A model generated the notes under the pieces. That model had not been told where the DNA came from and searched no databases. It was given only the letters and a program-made list of their open reading frames with translations. This document shows positions 1 through 5,839 of a DNA stretch of 20,348 nucleotides, piece after piece (positions within the stretch are counted from its first letter, which is position 1; the number at the start of each line of letters is the position of its first letter). Origin of the DNA: an uncultured Acetatifactor sp. (GTDB lineage Bacteria; Bacillota; Clostridia; Lachnospirales; Lachnospiraceae); NCBI GenBank assembly GCA_910586215.1, contig CAJUGH010000048.1, positions 1-20,348 of the forward strand, given 5' to 3'. The position numbers and the translations under genes are program-made.

Positions 1-457
1 GGCTCTCCACCAGCCTGTCCATCATGGTGACTGCCGCCGCATAAGCCTGGGGATAGCAGCGCACGTCCTCAATGTAAACTGCATGGTTCTTTCCCCGATA
101 GTTGAATTTTACCACGCCCCGGTCAGAAAAATACCGAATAAATGCCTGGTGCTGCGCCCCGTAATGCGCAGGCGGCAGCCCCACCGCAAGCCGGATGCGC
201 TGCGGCGACTCCCCATATACCCCTTTTGCCTGGAGCTCCTGAGCAATCCCGAACAGGGTGAGGATAAAGAAACGGTCGTCCTCAGTCTTGTCCCTTTTGT
301 ACGGAATACGCTGGTTTGACAGCGTATAGAACCTATCCCGATACATCAGGATGTTACTGCCAAAGGGCTTTGTACTGCTCTCTGCCAGCCCGGACACAAA
401 GGGCGGGCAGTTGACGGTCTTCATCTGTTTGTTTCCATGGTCGATTGCGATCAACAT
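1..457 (-). CDS. ParM/StbA-like actin-type ATPase, partial (C-terminus beyond the left edge)
   Basis: About 152 N-terminal residues are visible. The protein opens with MLIAIDHGNKQMKT, the phosphate-1 motif of the actin/Hsp70 fold as found in ParM-type plasmid segregation proteins, and continues with a segment (IRLAVGLPPAHYG) typical of ParM/Alp N-terminal lobes. The family forms dynamic filaments that push plasmid or element copies apart. The ATG at 457 follows a strong GGGAGGAGG site at 467-475. The gene is cut by the window edge, so the second half of the ATPase site cannot be checked. It is the only gene left of the point where spmB homology ends, so it is probably cargo of a plasmid-derived or integrative element. 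The family call is fairly secure; the exact subfamily is not. Confidence 0.75.
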   Translation of the reverse strand, partial: MLIAIDHGNKQMKTVNCPPFVSGLAESSTKPFGSNILMYRDRFYTLSNQRIPYKRDKTEDDRFFILTLFGIAQELQAKGVYGESPQRIRLAVGLPPAHYGAQHQAFIRYFSDRGVVKFNYRGKNHAVYIEDVRCYPQAYAAAVTMMDRLVES

Positions 458-475
458 AATTTTGTTCCTCCTCCC

Positions 476-529
476 ATTAAGCAAAGAAAGAGAGCCTTCC
501 ATGTAATCAATCACAGAAAGCCTCTCTCT
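476..529 (-). terminator. Weak candidate terminator or hairpin upstream of the parM-like gene
   Basis: On the minus strand GAGAG...CTTTC pairs imperfectly with GAAGG...CTCTC (one wobble, a 3-nt bulge, a 14- to 16-nt loop) and is followed by TTTCTTT. It would end transcripts coming from spmA/spmB before the parM-like gene. The stem is weak and the call tentative. Confidence 0.25.
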
Positions 530-532
530 ATT

Positions 533-544
533 TACAGCGCTGTA
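533..544. promoter_or_regulatory. 12-bp perfect palindrome TACAGCGCTGTA near a possible parM-like promoter
   Basis: The palindrome lies just downstream of a possible minus-strand promoter (TTGATT, 17-bp spacer, TACGAT), about where transcription would start, and about 75 bp before the ATG of the parM-like gene. This is a reasonable place for a repressor site, as ParR-like or other autoregulators use, but no regulator gene is visible. Confidence 0.3.
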
Positions 545-606
545 TCGTAACCATCCTTTCTTTGTTAATCAATGCGCATATTTACTGTTTAGCTGCCATG
601 GCTCTT

Positions 607-1122
607 TCAAGACCGCCGATCCAGAACGACCGGCGAAAGTGTACAAAGCGGGCACGCCCGCTTGATAGGGACAAACTCCAAATCCTGTCTTTGCAGGTAT
701 TCTTCGTTTCCCCTTAATATTAGCATAGTGTCCGTGCAACTCATGAGGATAGAGGTCAGCATCCCCGCGTAAGAATCCGGTCCCAAGGTGCGGAAGATGT
801 CCAGCACCAGCCCGGTGGCTGCAGAGGAAGAGAACATCTTCACCACCAGCAGCGGCAGCAACTGAGCGGGCAGGCCCACCGTTGCCGCCACAGGGCCCAG
901 CAGCGTCCCCAGCATCTCAAAAAAGCCCGAGGCCCGCAGCATCCCCACCGCCACCAGAAGGCCGATAAGGGTGGGGACAATGTCCACCACAATCTTCAGC
1001 CCTTCTTTAGCGCCCTTCAGAAAGGTTTCATATACTTTTACTTTAGAGACAAAGCCATAGCCTACAATAAAAAAGATCAAGATGGGGATCACAATATCCG
1101 AAAGATGTGCCAGCGCATTCAT
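607..1122 (-). pseudogene. spmB: Spore maturation protein B, 3'-truncated and fused to foreign sequence
   Basis: The first ~134 residues match SpmB: a hydrophobic protein with the conserved stretch FSSSAATGLVLDIF...GPDSYAG and then the SCTDT motif near residues 129-133. In the family this motif is followed by a further membrane segment of roughly 40 residues. Here the frame instead runs into a hydrophilic, Cys-containing tail (KRACPLCTLSP) that overlaps a perfect DNA palindrome and does not resemble SpmB. The ATG at 1122 overlaps the spmA stop (ATGA) and has a GGGGAGG site about 9 nt upstream. SpmA and SpmB act together in spore core dehydration, so loss of the end probably inactivates this copy. 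A functional fusion is possible but less likely. Confidence 0.7.
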
Positions 1123-1853
1123 ATTGCTTTTCCTCCCCTGTCCTTTATTTTACAATACACGATTGCCACCAGGGTGCTCACCAGCGTGGCCACAATAGCC
1201 GGGACTATGATAACCGCGGGGTTTGCGCTTCCATACTGGCTGCGATAGGCAATCATATTTACAGGAATCAGCTGCAGGGAGGAAATATTGAGAATCAAGA
1301 AAATACACATTTCGTTGCTGGCCCGCCTGCCCCGGCCGGCAGACTCCTGCTGCCCAAAGCCTTCTCCCGCTGCTTTTTTGTGTCCACCCGCCTGCCCCGC
1401 AGTTCCATGCCGGATATCCTTGTTTTTTAAAGTTCCGTCCCCGCTCCCCTTTTCCATCTCCAGATACTCCGGGTTCCCCCGCTGGGCCTCCAGTCTCGCC
1501 AGTTCCTCCATGGCCTTCAGCCCGGCCGGGGTGCAGGCCCACCCTAATCCCAGTACGTTAGCAATGATATTGGTGGCTATGTATCCCTCTGCCGGATGCC
1601 CCTTGGGTATCCGTGGAAATAAGAACCGCAGAAATGGGGCGATCCCCCGTGTCAGCTTCCCGATCAGTCCCGCCCTCTGGGCAATCTCCATCAGCCCCAT
1701 CCACAGGGCCACCACCCCGGCCATGGTAATACACAGGGAGATAGCCTCCCCGGCGCTGTCCAGGGCCGCATTCGTGACCTGGTCCAGCCGCCCGGTACAC
1801 GCCCCGAATAACACCGCCAATACAATCATAACAGCCCAGATTAGATTTAACAT
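1119..1853 (-). CDS. spmA: Spore maturation protein A
   Basis: A 244-residue membrane protein of the SpmA (nucleoside-recognition/Gate-domain) family. The N-terminal membrane segment is followed by ALDSAGEAISLCITMAG and by the conserved loop NVLGLGWACTPAGLKAMEEL; the C-terminal half has NEMCIFLILNISSLQLIP and a last membrane span. Members are usually about 195 residues. The excess is a Gly/Lys/Arg-rich hydrophilic insert at roughly residues 120-180, between the two conserved blocks. In B. subtilis SpmA works with SpmB in spore cortex dehydration and heat resistance. The ATG at 1853 is the only usable start in frame and has no clear Shine-Dalgarno: a perfect 14-bp inverted repeat ends 5 bp upstream of it. 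The stop overlaps the spmB start. Confidence 0.9.
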   Translation of the reverse strand: MLNLIWAVMIVLAVLFGACTGRLDQVTNAALDSAGEAISLCITMAGVVALWMGLMEIAQRAGLIGKLTRGIAPFLRFLFPRIPKGHPAEGYIATNIIANVLGLGWACTPAGLKAMEELARLEAQRGNPEYLEMEKGSGDGTLKNKDIRHGTAGQAGGHKKAAGEGFGQQESAGRGRRASNEMCIFLILNISSLQLIPVNMIAYRSQYGSANPAVIIVPAIVATLVSTLVAIVYCKIKDRGGKAI

Positions 1854-1857
1854 AAAT

Positions 1858-1895
1858 ATACCCGCATATGCCTTTGTATCAGCATATGCGGGTAT
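1858..1895. repeat. Perfect 14-bp inverted repeat abutting the spmA start codon
   Basis: Arms ATACCCGCATATGC (1858-1871) and GCATATGCGGGTAT (1882-1895) enclose a 10-nt loop. In spmA mRNA the hairpin would end a few bases before the ATG and occupies the place of the ribosome site. It could act as a translational lock or as a weak terminator for the cupin transcript. Confidence 0.8.
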
Positions 1896-1901
1896 AGGAT
1901 T

Positions 1902-1929
1902 GAAGTATGAAAGTAAACTTTCACACTTC
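1902..1929. repeat. 28-bp near-perfect palindrome upstream of spmA
   Basis: Arms GAAGTATGAAAGT and ACTTTCACACTTC flank a 2-nt centre with a single mismatch that becomes a G-U pair in RNA. It sits 6 bp from the preceding inverted repeat. A third short palindrome (CACGA/TCGTG, 1967-1978) lies further upstream. The core TGAAAGT/ACTTTCA resembles the palindrome between lrgA and lrgB. Confidence 0.7.
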
Positions 1930-2030
1930 CCGTCATGTCATTCATCTCCTGCATTTCAGCATAAGGCACGACATCGTGTCCGGGTCAACTACCATTTATA
2001 ATGGCCCTGCTCCCTGCCTAAACCGTTACG

Positions 2031-2387
2031 TCACTGCTCCACCACTGCATCCTGCGCGGTATATTCCTCCAGGGATCCCGCCTTCACCTGTATGCAGGCA
2101 TAATGCAATGCCTCATCCTCCGCAGCAGAGAACTGCCGTCTCGCCTCCGGGGATATGCGGATCCAGTCGCCCCCTGCCAGTTCCACACACTCCCCATCAA
2201 TAACAGCCTTGCCCCTTCCGGCAAGGATCACATAGATCTCCTCGTTTTTCCTATGGGAATGCACAAAAGGTACCCCTGCGCCTGCCGGGAGCATATTGAC
2301 ACTTACCTCTGCACCCGTCAGTTCCAGACTGTCATGAAGTTCTGTCCTTGCTGCCTGTCCCACACTTACCTTGCTAAAATTTTTCAT
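2031..2387 (-). CDS. Small single-domain cupin protein
   Basis: A 118-residue protein made of one cupin barrel. Motif 1 is visible as PFVHSHRKNEEIYVILAGRG (around residues 40-60) with two His and a Glu as potential metal ligands. A shorter motif 2 (GDWIRISPEARRQF) follows around residues 73-87. Single-domain cupins of this sort have diverse or unknown roles, such as sugar or organic-acid binding or stress-related enzymes, and no substrate can be read from the sequence. The ATG at 2387 has a GGAGGT site just upstream. The gene appears to be transcribed alone from a strong promoter overlapped by a 23-bp palindrome, so it is probably repressor-controlled. Confidence 0.8.
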   Translation of the reverse strand: MKNFSKVSVGQAARTELHDSLELTGAEVSVNMLPAGAGVPFVHSHRKNEEIYVILAGRGKAVIDGECVELAGGDWIRISPEARRQFSAAEDEALHYACIQVKAGSLEEYTAQDAVVEQ

Positions 2388-2411
2388 GTGCTACCTCCAG
2401 TTATGTGTTTT

Positions 2412-2464
2412 GTTGTATCAACCGTTGATACAACCATTTTATAACAGTTTTGTTGTAATGTCAA
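2412..2464 (-). promoter_or_regulatory. Sigma-A-type promoter with a 23-bp operator palindrome for the cupin gene
   Basis: The minus strand reads TTGACA (2459-2464), a 17-bp spacer, then TAAAAT (2436-2441). Immediately downstream, over the expected start point, lies the perfect palindrome GTTGTATCAAC-N-GTTGATACAAC (2412-2434). A repressor bound there would block initiation. The regulator family cannot be told from the palindrome alone and no regulator gene is adjacent. Confidence 0.7.
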
Positions 2465-2499
2465 TAGTTACATTGCTTTTTCCCCGTTAAATGGCAGTG

Positions 2500-2543
2500 A
2501 AAAAGGCGCTGCCGCATTCCCTACCGTGCGGCAGCACCTTTTC
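2500..2543 (-). terminator. Intrinsic terminator after the coat-like protein gene
   Basis: On the minus strand AAGGTGCTGCCGCA and TGCGGCAGCGCCTT form a stem of about 14 bp with one wobble around a 10-nt loop, followed by a short T run. It lies about 35 bp after the stop of the 86-residue coat-like gene and separates it from the cupin promoter. Confidence 0.8.
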
Positions 2544-2575
2544 TTCATCTCGATTCTGTTAGCATCCGTCTAAGC

Positions 2576-2836
2576 TTACAGTGTCCCCTGGGTGAACAGG
2601 CTCTTCACATGGGCTACTTCTTCCTCTGTGGCCTTGCTGGCGGGCACATAGTAAGACTTCTCCCTGGCCAGCTGATACAACTCCTCCTGGGACTGTTCAC
2701 AAGCATTGCGGAACTGTTTCAAGGTCTGCTTCAGTTCCTTGTTCTCGGACTGGGCGATCATCTCGGCGTAGCGCACCAGTTCCCCATTGATGCCGGTAAG
2801 GGTGTCAGCCACCATCGTCTTTTCCTGTAATTCCAT
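2576..2836 (-). CDS. Small CotF-like spore coat protein (coat F domain)
   Basis: An 86-residue helical, soluble protein. The pattern EKTMVADTLTGINGELVRYAEMIAQSENKELKQ is like that of coat-F/ferritin-like helical-hairpin proteins of Clostridia, and the C-terminus SYYVPASKATEEEV matches the Tyr-Val-Pro end common in CotF-like proteins. The ATG at 2836 follows AAGGAGGT. A similar-sized coat-like gene lies 190 bp upstream and an intrinsic terminator follows, so the two may form a small sporulation unit. No SigE, SigG or SigK promoter could be assigned with confidence. The coat role is inferred from family resemblance. Confidence 0.65.
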   Translation of the reverse strand: MELQEKTMVADTLTGINGELVRYAEMIAQSENKELKQTLKQFRNACEQSQEELYQLAREKSYYVPASKATEEEVAHVKSLFTQGTL

Positions 2837-3026
2837 CTTTACCTCCTTGTCCGTCTTGTCGGACTGCCGTATAGCGCATTTCCTTGTTTCAGCATGTTGG
2901 CATTTTCACGGACTTCCGTTTCATGCACTTCCCTGTCTCAGCTTACGTTCATTTCAAGATCAGAAAATGTAGTTCTCTCAGATTTGTACCTTCTGATTGT
3001 ACATCCATTCCTTGAAACAGCCTGCC

Positions 3027-3212
3027 TTACTGCAGGAACTTCATAAGCTGCTGTTTATTGTCCATGGCCGACCTGGCACCTTTCTCAAAAAACTGTTTGA
3101 TCTGGGTGTCATTGGCTGCCTTGGCATACTCCTGCATTTTGCAGCGCGTGGTGTCATAGCCGCCGATCAAATGGCGCAGGTTCTGCAGATCCAGTTCTGA
3201 AATGTTGGTCAT
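3027..3212 (-). CDS. Small spore-coat-like helical protein
   Basis: A 61-residue protein with DLQNLRHLIGGYDTTRCKMQ followed by IKQFFEKGARSAMDNKQQLM, two amphipathic helices resembling the small coat/CotF-type proteins found next to each other in Lachnospiraceae. The start ATG at 3212 is preceded by AAGGAGGT. The 190 bp between it and the 86-residue paralogue-like gene downstream holds no other gene. The function is inferred; the reading frame and ribosome site are convincing. Confidence 0.6.
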   Translation of the reverse strand: MTNISELDLQNLRHLIGGYDTTRCKMQEYAKAANDTQIKQFFEKGARSAMDNKQQLMKFLQ

Positions 3213-3296
3213 CTTCCTAACCTCCTTCTATTTTTTACAAGGTTAGTGTTGACCTTTGGAGGCAAAAATATTGCATTGTTAGATTAAAAATTCTGT

Positions 3297-4004
3297 TTAC
3301 AGAAAACGTACAAAAACACAAATCGACACTACCGTCATAATGCCTGCCACCACAATGGACAGGCTGCTCATGGCCCCCTCAATCTCTCCCAGTTCCATGG
3401 CCTTTGATGTGCCCAGTGCATGGGAGGCCGTACCAATGGCCAGTCCCCTGGCAATGGGTTCCCGAATCTGGAACAATTTGCACAGGGTCTCTGCCATCAC
3501 TGCCCCGAAGATGCCCGTGATGCTGATGGACACTACCGTAATGGCCGGGATCCCTCCCATCTTCTCTGATATGCCCATGCCAATGGCTGTGGTGATGGAC
3601 TTGGGAAGCAGGGTCACATACTGTTCATGGCTTAAGCCGAAACACAGGGCCAGCAGGAAAATACTGCCCATGGCAGTGAGCACACCCGCCCCGATACCGC
3701 CCAGGATGGCTTTCGGGTATTTCTTCAACAAGGCCATCTGCCGGTATAAGGGAATAGCCAGGCTCACCGTGGCCGGGGTCATGAAATAACTGACATACCT
3801 GGCACCCTTGTCATAAGTCTCATATTCGATCCCGAAGGCCAGCAGCACTGCAATGATCAGCACCGCTGATATCAGCAGGGGATTAGCCAGGGATATTTTC
3901 ACTTTCCTCTTCACCAGCAGTCCTACCTGGTAAGTTCCCAGGGTCAGGAACATGCCAAAAAATGCGGACTGAGCCAGTGTCTCATTGATCTGTTCCAGAT
4001 TCAT
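3297..4004 (-). CDS. lrgB: LrgB/CidB-family membrane protein
   Basis: A 235-residue polytopic protein of the LrgB family. Typical features are YFMTPATVSLAIPLYRQ near residue 75, LLPKSITTAIGMGISEK in the middle and the C-terminal signature ARGLAIGTASHALGTSKAME. LrgA and LrgB form the murein-hydrolase/holin-like regulation system and in some bacteria transport pyruvate or related metabolites. The gene lies 63 bp downstream of lrgA in the same direction, and the spacer holds two hairpins. The ATG at 4004 has a GGGG site about 8 nt upstream. Confidence 0.92.
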   Translation of the reverse strand: MNLEQINETLAQSAFFGMFLTLGTYQVGLLVKRKVKISLANPLLISAVLIIAVLLAFGIEYETYDKGARYVSYFMTPATVSLAIPLYRQMALLKKYPKAILGGIGAGVLTAMGSIFLLALCFGLSHEQYVTLLPKSITTAIGMGISEKMGGIPAITVVSISITGIFGAVMAETLCKLFQIREPIARGLAIGTASHALGTSKAMELGEIEGAMSSLSIVVAGIMTVVSICVFVRFL

Positions 4005-4016
4005 TTCTATACCCCA

Positions 4017-4065
4017 TGCCTGCCTCTGGCAGGCACTAATTTCAATATTTGAAAGGAACTTTCAA
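4017..4065. repeat. Two inverted repeats in the lrgA-lrgB spacer
   Basis: TGCCTGCC-TCT-GGCAGGCA (4017-4035) makes an 8-bp stem only about a dozen bases from the lrgB start codon, directly next to its GGGG ribosome site. TTGAAAG-GAA-CTTTCAA (4049-4065) makes a 7-bp stem immediately after the lrgA stop. They could lower or modulate lrgB expression relative to lrgA. Confidence 0.6.
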
Positions 4066-4067
4066 AC

Positions 4068-4469
4068 TTATACTCCGTGTTCACTTAAAGAGGGGGGTTC
4101 ACACTTTCCGCTGGCACCTCTCTTCTCTTCCAGGTGGATGATTCCCTGGGCTGTGCGGCCTGTGACAGCCAGGATCAGTACTGTGGTGACCAGGCAGATT
4201 ACCACCAGGGGCAGGAGCATCTCCTGCAGGGCCTCCACATTGGCAATGATGCTCACCGTGGAAGGCACGAACAGAATGGGCAGTAGTTCCACCAGGAAAT
4301 CCGCCGCCCTCTCCACTTTTTCCAGGGGAACCAGCTTCGTCACAAGCGCCACCAGCATCAGCACCAGGCCATAGATGCTGGCTGTCACGGGCAGGGGCAG
4401 CAGGATCTCCAGAAGTTCTGCCAGGAAAGAAATGGTCATTATAATTGCCAATTGTCTGATAAATTTCAT
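4068..4469 (-). CDS. lrgA: LrgA/CidA-family holin-like membrane protein
   Basis: From the ATG at 4469 the protein has 133 residues: four hydrophobic segments and a short hydrophilic C-terminus, with the family pattern LPLPVTASIYGLVLML and VPLEKVERAADFLVELLPILFVPS. This matches the LrgA family length and layout. The start is set by AAGGGG 7 nt upstream. The frame is open for 29 more codons, but that extension is not LrgA-like. LrgA partners LrgB, encoded next. The regulators LytS/LytR are not in the window. The C-terminal tail (after HLEEKRGASG) is unrelated to the family and its DNA resembles a stretch in the van leader. Confidence 0.88.
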   Translation of the reverse strand: MKFIRQLAIIMTISFLAELLEILLPLPVTASIYGLVLMLVALVTKLVPLEKVERAADFLVELLPILFVPSTVSIIANVEALQEMLLPLVVICLVTTVLILAVTGRTAQGIIHLEEKRGASGKCEPPSLSEHGV

Positions 4470-4574
4470 ACGTATACCCCTTGCGCCTACACACCTGCCA
4501 GACAACTCCGTGGCAGACTGGGCATTTCCGAGTCCGCAACAGTCCAGACAGGTCACCGGACATTACCCGTTACC

Positions 4575-4754
4575 TTACATCTGGTGCCGCACTACCCCAT
4601 ACTCATCGTCCATCCGGTAATAGGGGCACTCCCTCTGGGTGCCGGACAGGAACCGGAACATTTCATCCTCGTCCAGGTTCACCAGGCAGCTATAGCATTC
4701 ATAGTCTTCCTCATATACATAATTGACACATGTGTCACAGTTACTTACTGCCAT
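4575..4754 (-). CDS. Small cysteine-rich protein, DUF6472-like
   Basis: A 59-residue protein starting MAVSNCDTCVNYVYEEDYECYSC, followed by an acidic block LDEDEMFRFL and ECPYYRMDDEYGVVRHQM. The C-x2-C...C-x2-C spacing followed by CPYY suggests a small metal-binding fold. I recall similar proteins in Lachnospiraceae as DUF6472, with no known function. The ATG at 4754 is favoured over one 10 codons upstream because the protein family starts here and GGGAG/AAGG sites precede it. A perfect 8-bp inverted repeat (4774-4797) lies just before the ribosome site. It is about 105 bp upstream of lrgA, possibly on the same transcript. Confidence 0.7.
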   Translation of the reverse strand: MAVSNCDTCVNYVYEEDYECYSCLVNLDEDEMFRFLSGTQRECPYYRMDDEYGVVRHQM

Positions 4755-4773
4755 ACTCCCACACCTTCCCTTC

Positions 4774-4824
4774 CTATGGAACATATTACTTCCATAGCCT
4801 TATTTTCATAGCCTTATTTTCATA
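4774..4824. repeat. 8-bp inverted repeat plus 14-bp tandem repeat between rsmI and the cysteine-rich gene
   Basis: CTATGGAA (4774-4781) and TTCCATAG (4790-4797) form a hairpin with an 8-nt loop. Overlapping it, the 14-bp unit CATAGCCTTATTTT occurs twice in tandem from 4793, followed by a partial third copy. The site is the leader of the 59-residue protein. Confidence 0.7.
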
Positions 4825-4849
4825 CTCCACCCATGCTGAAAGGGTTCGT

Positions 4850-5704
4850 TTATTCCAGCTTTCCCTCCACATGCAGGTGTCCGTAGATCTCCCGTTTGCC
4901 CACACCACGGTCCCTGGCCACCTGCTTCATGGCCGTCCTGCTGTCCATGCCCTGTCCCTCATAGAACGCCATATGCTCCTCAATACTCATTTCCTCCCAG
5001 GAAGAGATTTCCTCCTGGCGCTTCTCCTCCTGGCTCTTGCCCTGGATCACCAGCACATATTCTCCCTTAGGTTCCTCCTTTTTGTAGTACTCCAGTGCCC
5101 TTTCCAGGGTGGTGGGCATCACGGTCTCGAACTTCTTCGTCAGTTCCCGGCAGATGGTGATCCGCCGCTCCCCCAGCACCTCATGAAGCTCCTCCAGGGT
5201 GCGCACCAGGTGATGGGGTGCCTCATAGAGTACCATGGTACGGCTCTCCTGGGACAGTTCCCGGAGCACGCCCCTCTTCTCCTTCTTGTCCGCGGGCAGG
5301 AAACCTTCGAAGCAAAACCGCCTGGTGGACAGCCCGGACAGGGTAAGGGCCGTGATACAGGCAGCGGGACCTGGCAGGGATGTCACCGGCACCCCGCCCT
5401 CCTGGCACAACCGCACCAGCACTTCCCCGGGATCCGAGACGGCGGGAGTACCTGCATCCGTGACCAGGGCAATATTCTGTCCTCCCTGTAGCTGACCTAC
5501 AAGCTGCCGGGCCTTCTCCACTTTGTTGTATTCATGATAACTGGTCATGGGCGTGTGGATGTCAAAATGGTTCAACAGCCGGATGCTGTTCCTGGTATCC
5601 TCTGCCGCAATCAGATCCACCATCCGCAGGGTCTCCACCACCCGGGGCGTCATATCCTGCAGATTCCCGATGGGGGTTGCACATAAGTATAAAGTCCCTG
5701 TCAT
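4850..5704 (-). CDS. rsmI: 16S rRNA (cytidine1402-2'-O)-methyltransferase
   Basis: A 284-residue SAM-dependent methyltransferase of the tetrapyrrole-methylase fold. The signature sequence runs TLYLCATPIGNLQDMTPR, AAEDTRNSIRLLNHF, ALVTDAGTPAVSDPG, SLPGPAACITALTLSGL and the RsmI-specific RRFCFEGFLP; the C-terminal part carries the helical domain. It 2'-O-methylates C1402 in the 30S decoding centre. The ATG at 5704 is chosen because conserved sequence starts at MTGTLYL. The upstream in-frame ATGs fall in a 10-bp tandem repeat of ribosome-site-like units and would add only repetitive Gly/Trp/Asp residues. It ends the yabB-rsmI part of the conserved series, 135 bp after the methyltransferase gene. 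Confidence 0.95.
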   Translation of the reverse strand: MTGTLYLCATPIGNLQDMTPRVVETLRMVDLIAAEDTRNSIRLLNHFDIHTPMTSYHEYNKVEKARQLVGQLQGGQNIALVTDAGTPAVSDPGEVLVRLCQEGGVPVTSLPGPAACITALTLSGLSTRRFCFEGFLPADKKEKRGVLRELSQESRTMVLYEAPHHLVRTLEELHEVLGERRITICRELTKKFETVMPTTLERALEYYKKEEPKGEYVLVIQGKSQEEKRQEEISSWEEMSIEEHMAFYEGQGMDSRTAMKQVARDRGVGKREIYGHLHVEGKLE

Positions 5705-5707
5705 TCC

Positions 5708-5752
5708 CATATCCTCCCATGTCCTCCCATATCCTCCCATGTCCTCCCATAC
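5708..5752 (-). repeat. 10-bp tandem repeat of Shine-Dalgarno/ATG units upstream of rsmI
   Basis: Four perfectly phased 10-bp units (ATCCTCCCAT and GTCCTCCCAT alternating on the plus strand, 5711-5750), with a partial fifth at 5701-5710, precede the rsmI start. On the coding strand each unit reads ATGGGAGGAY, i.e. a GGGAGGA ribosome site together with an ATG. Confidence 0.9.
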
Positions 5753-5839
5753 GCCTGCCCAGCCTGGCGCCATTCACATACGCTAACCTTACTCCCCAAA
5801 TACGCCTTTTGGCGCTACACCACTATTTTTCAGTGTACT

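Larger units (their letters stand above)
1..720. mobile_element. Probable end of an integrated mobile element, disrupting spmB
   Basis: From about 720 leftwards the reading frame of spmB no longer encodes SpmB-like sequence, and the next gene is a ParM-like ATPase, a family typical of plasmids and conjugative elements. The junction zone holds a perfect 18-bp palindrome (646-663, arms AAGCGGGC/GCCCGCTT) and a perfect 12-bp palindrome (TACAGCGCTGTA, 533-544). No integrase, relaxase or direct-repeat attachment site lies in the window, so the type of element and the exact att point cannot be stated. This is inference from gene truncation plus cargo. Confidence 0.5.

Noticed and set aside
5705..5773. 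N-terminal extension of RsmI (Gly/Trp/Asp repeats)
   Set aside because: It is translation of the 10-bp ribosome-site repeat; RsmI homology begins at MTGTLYL.
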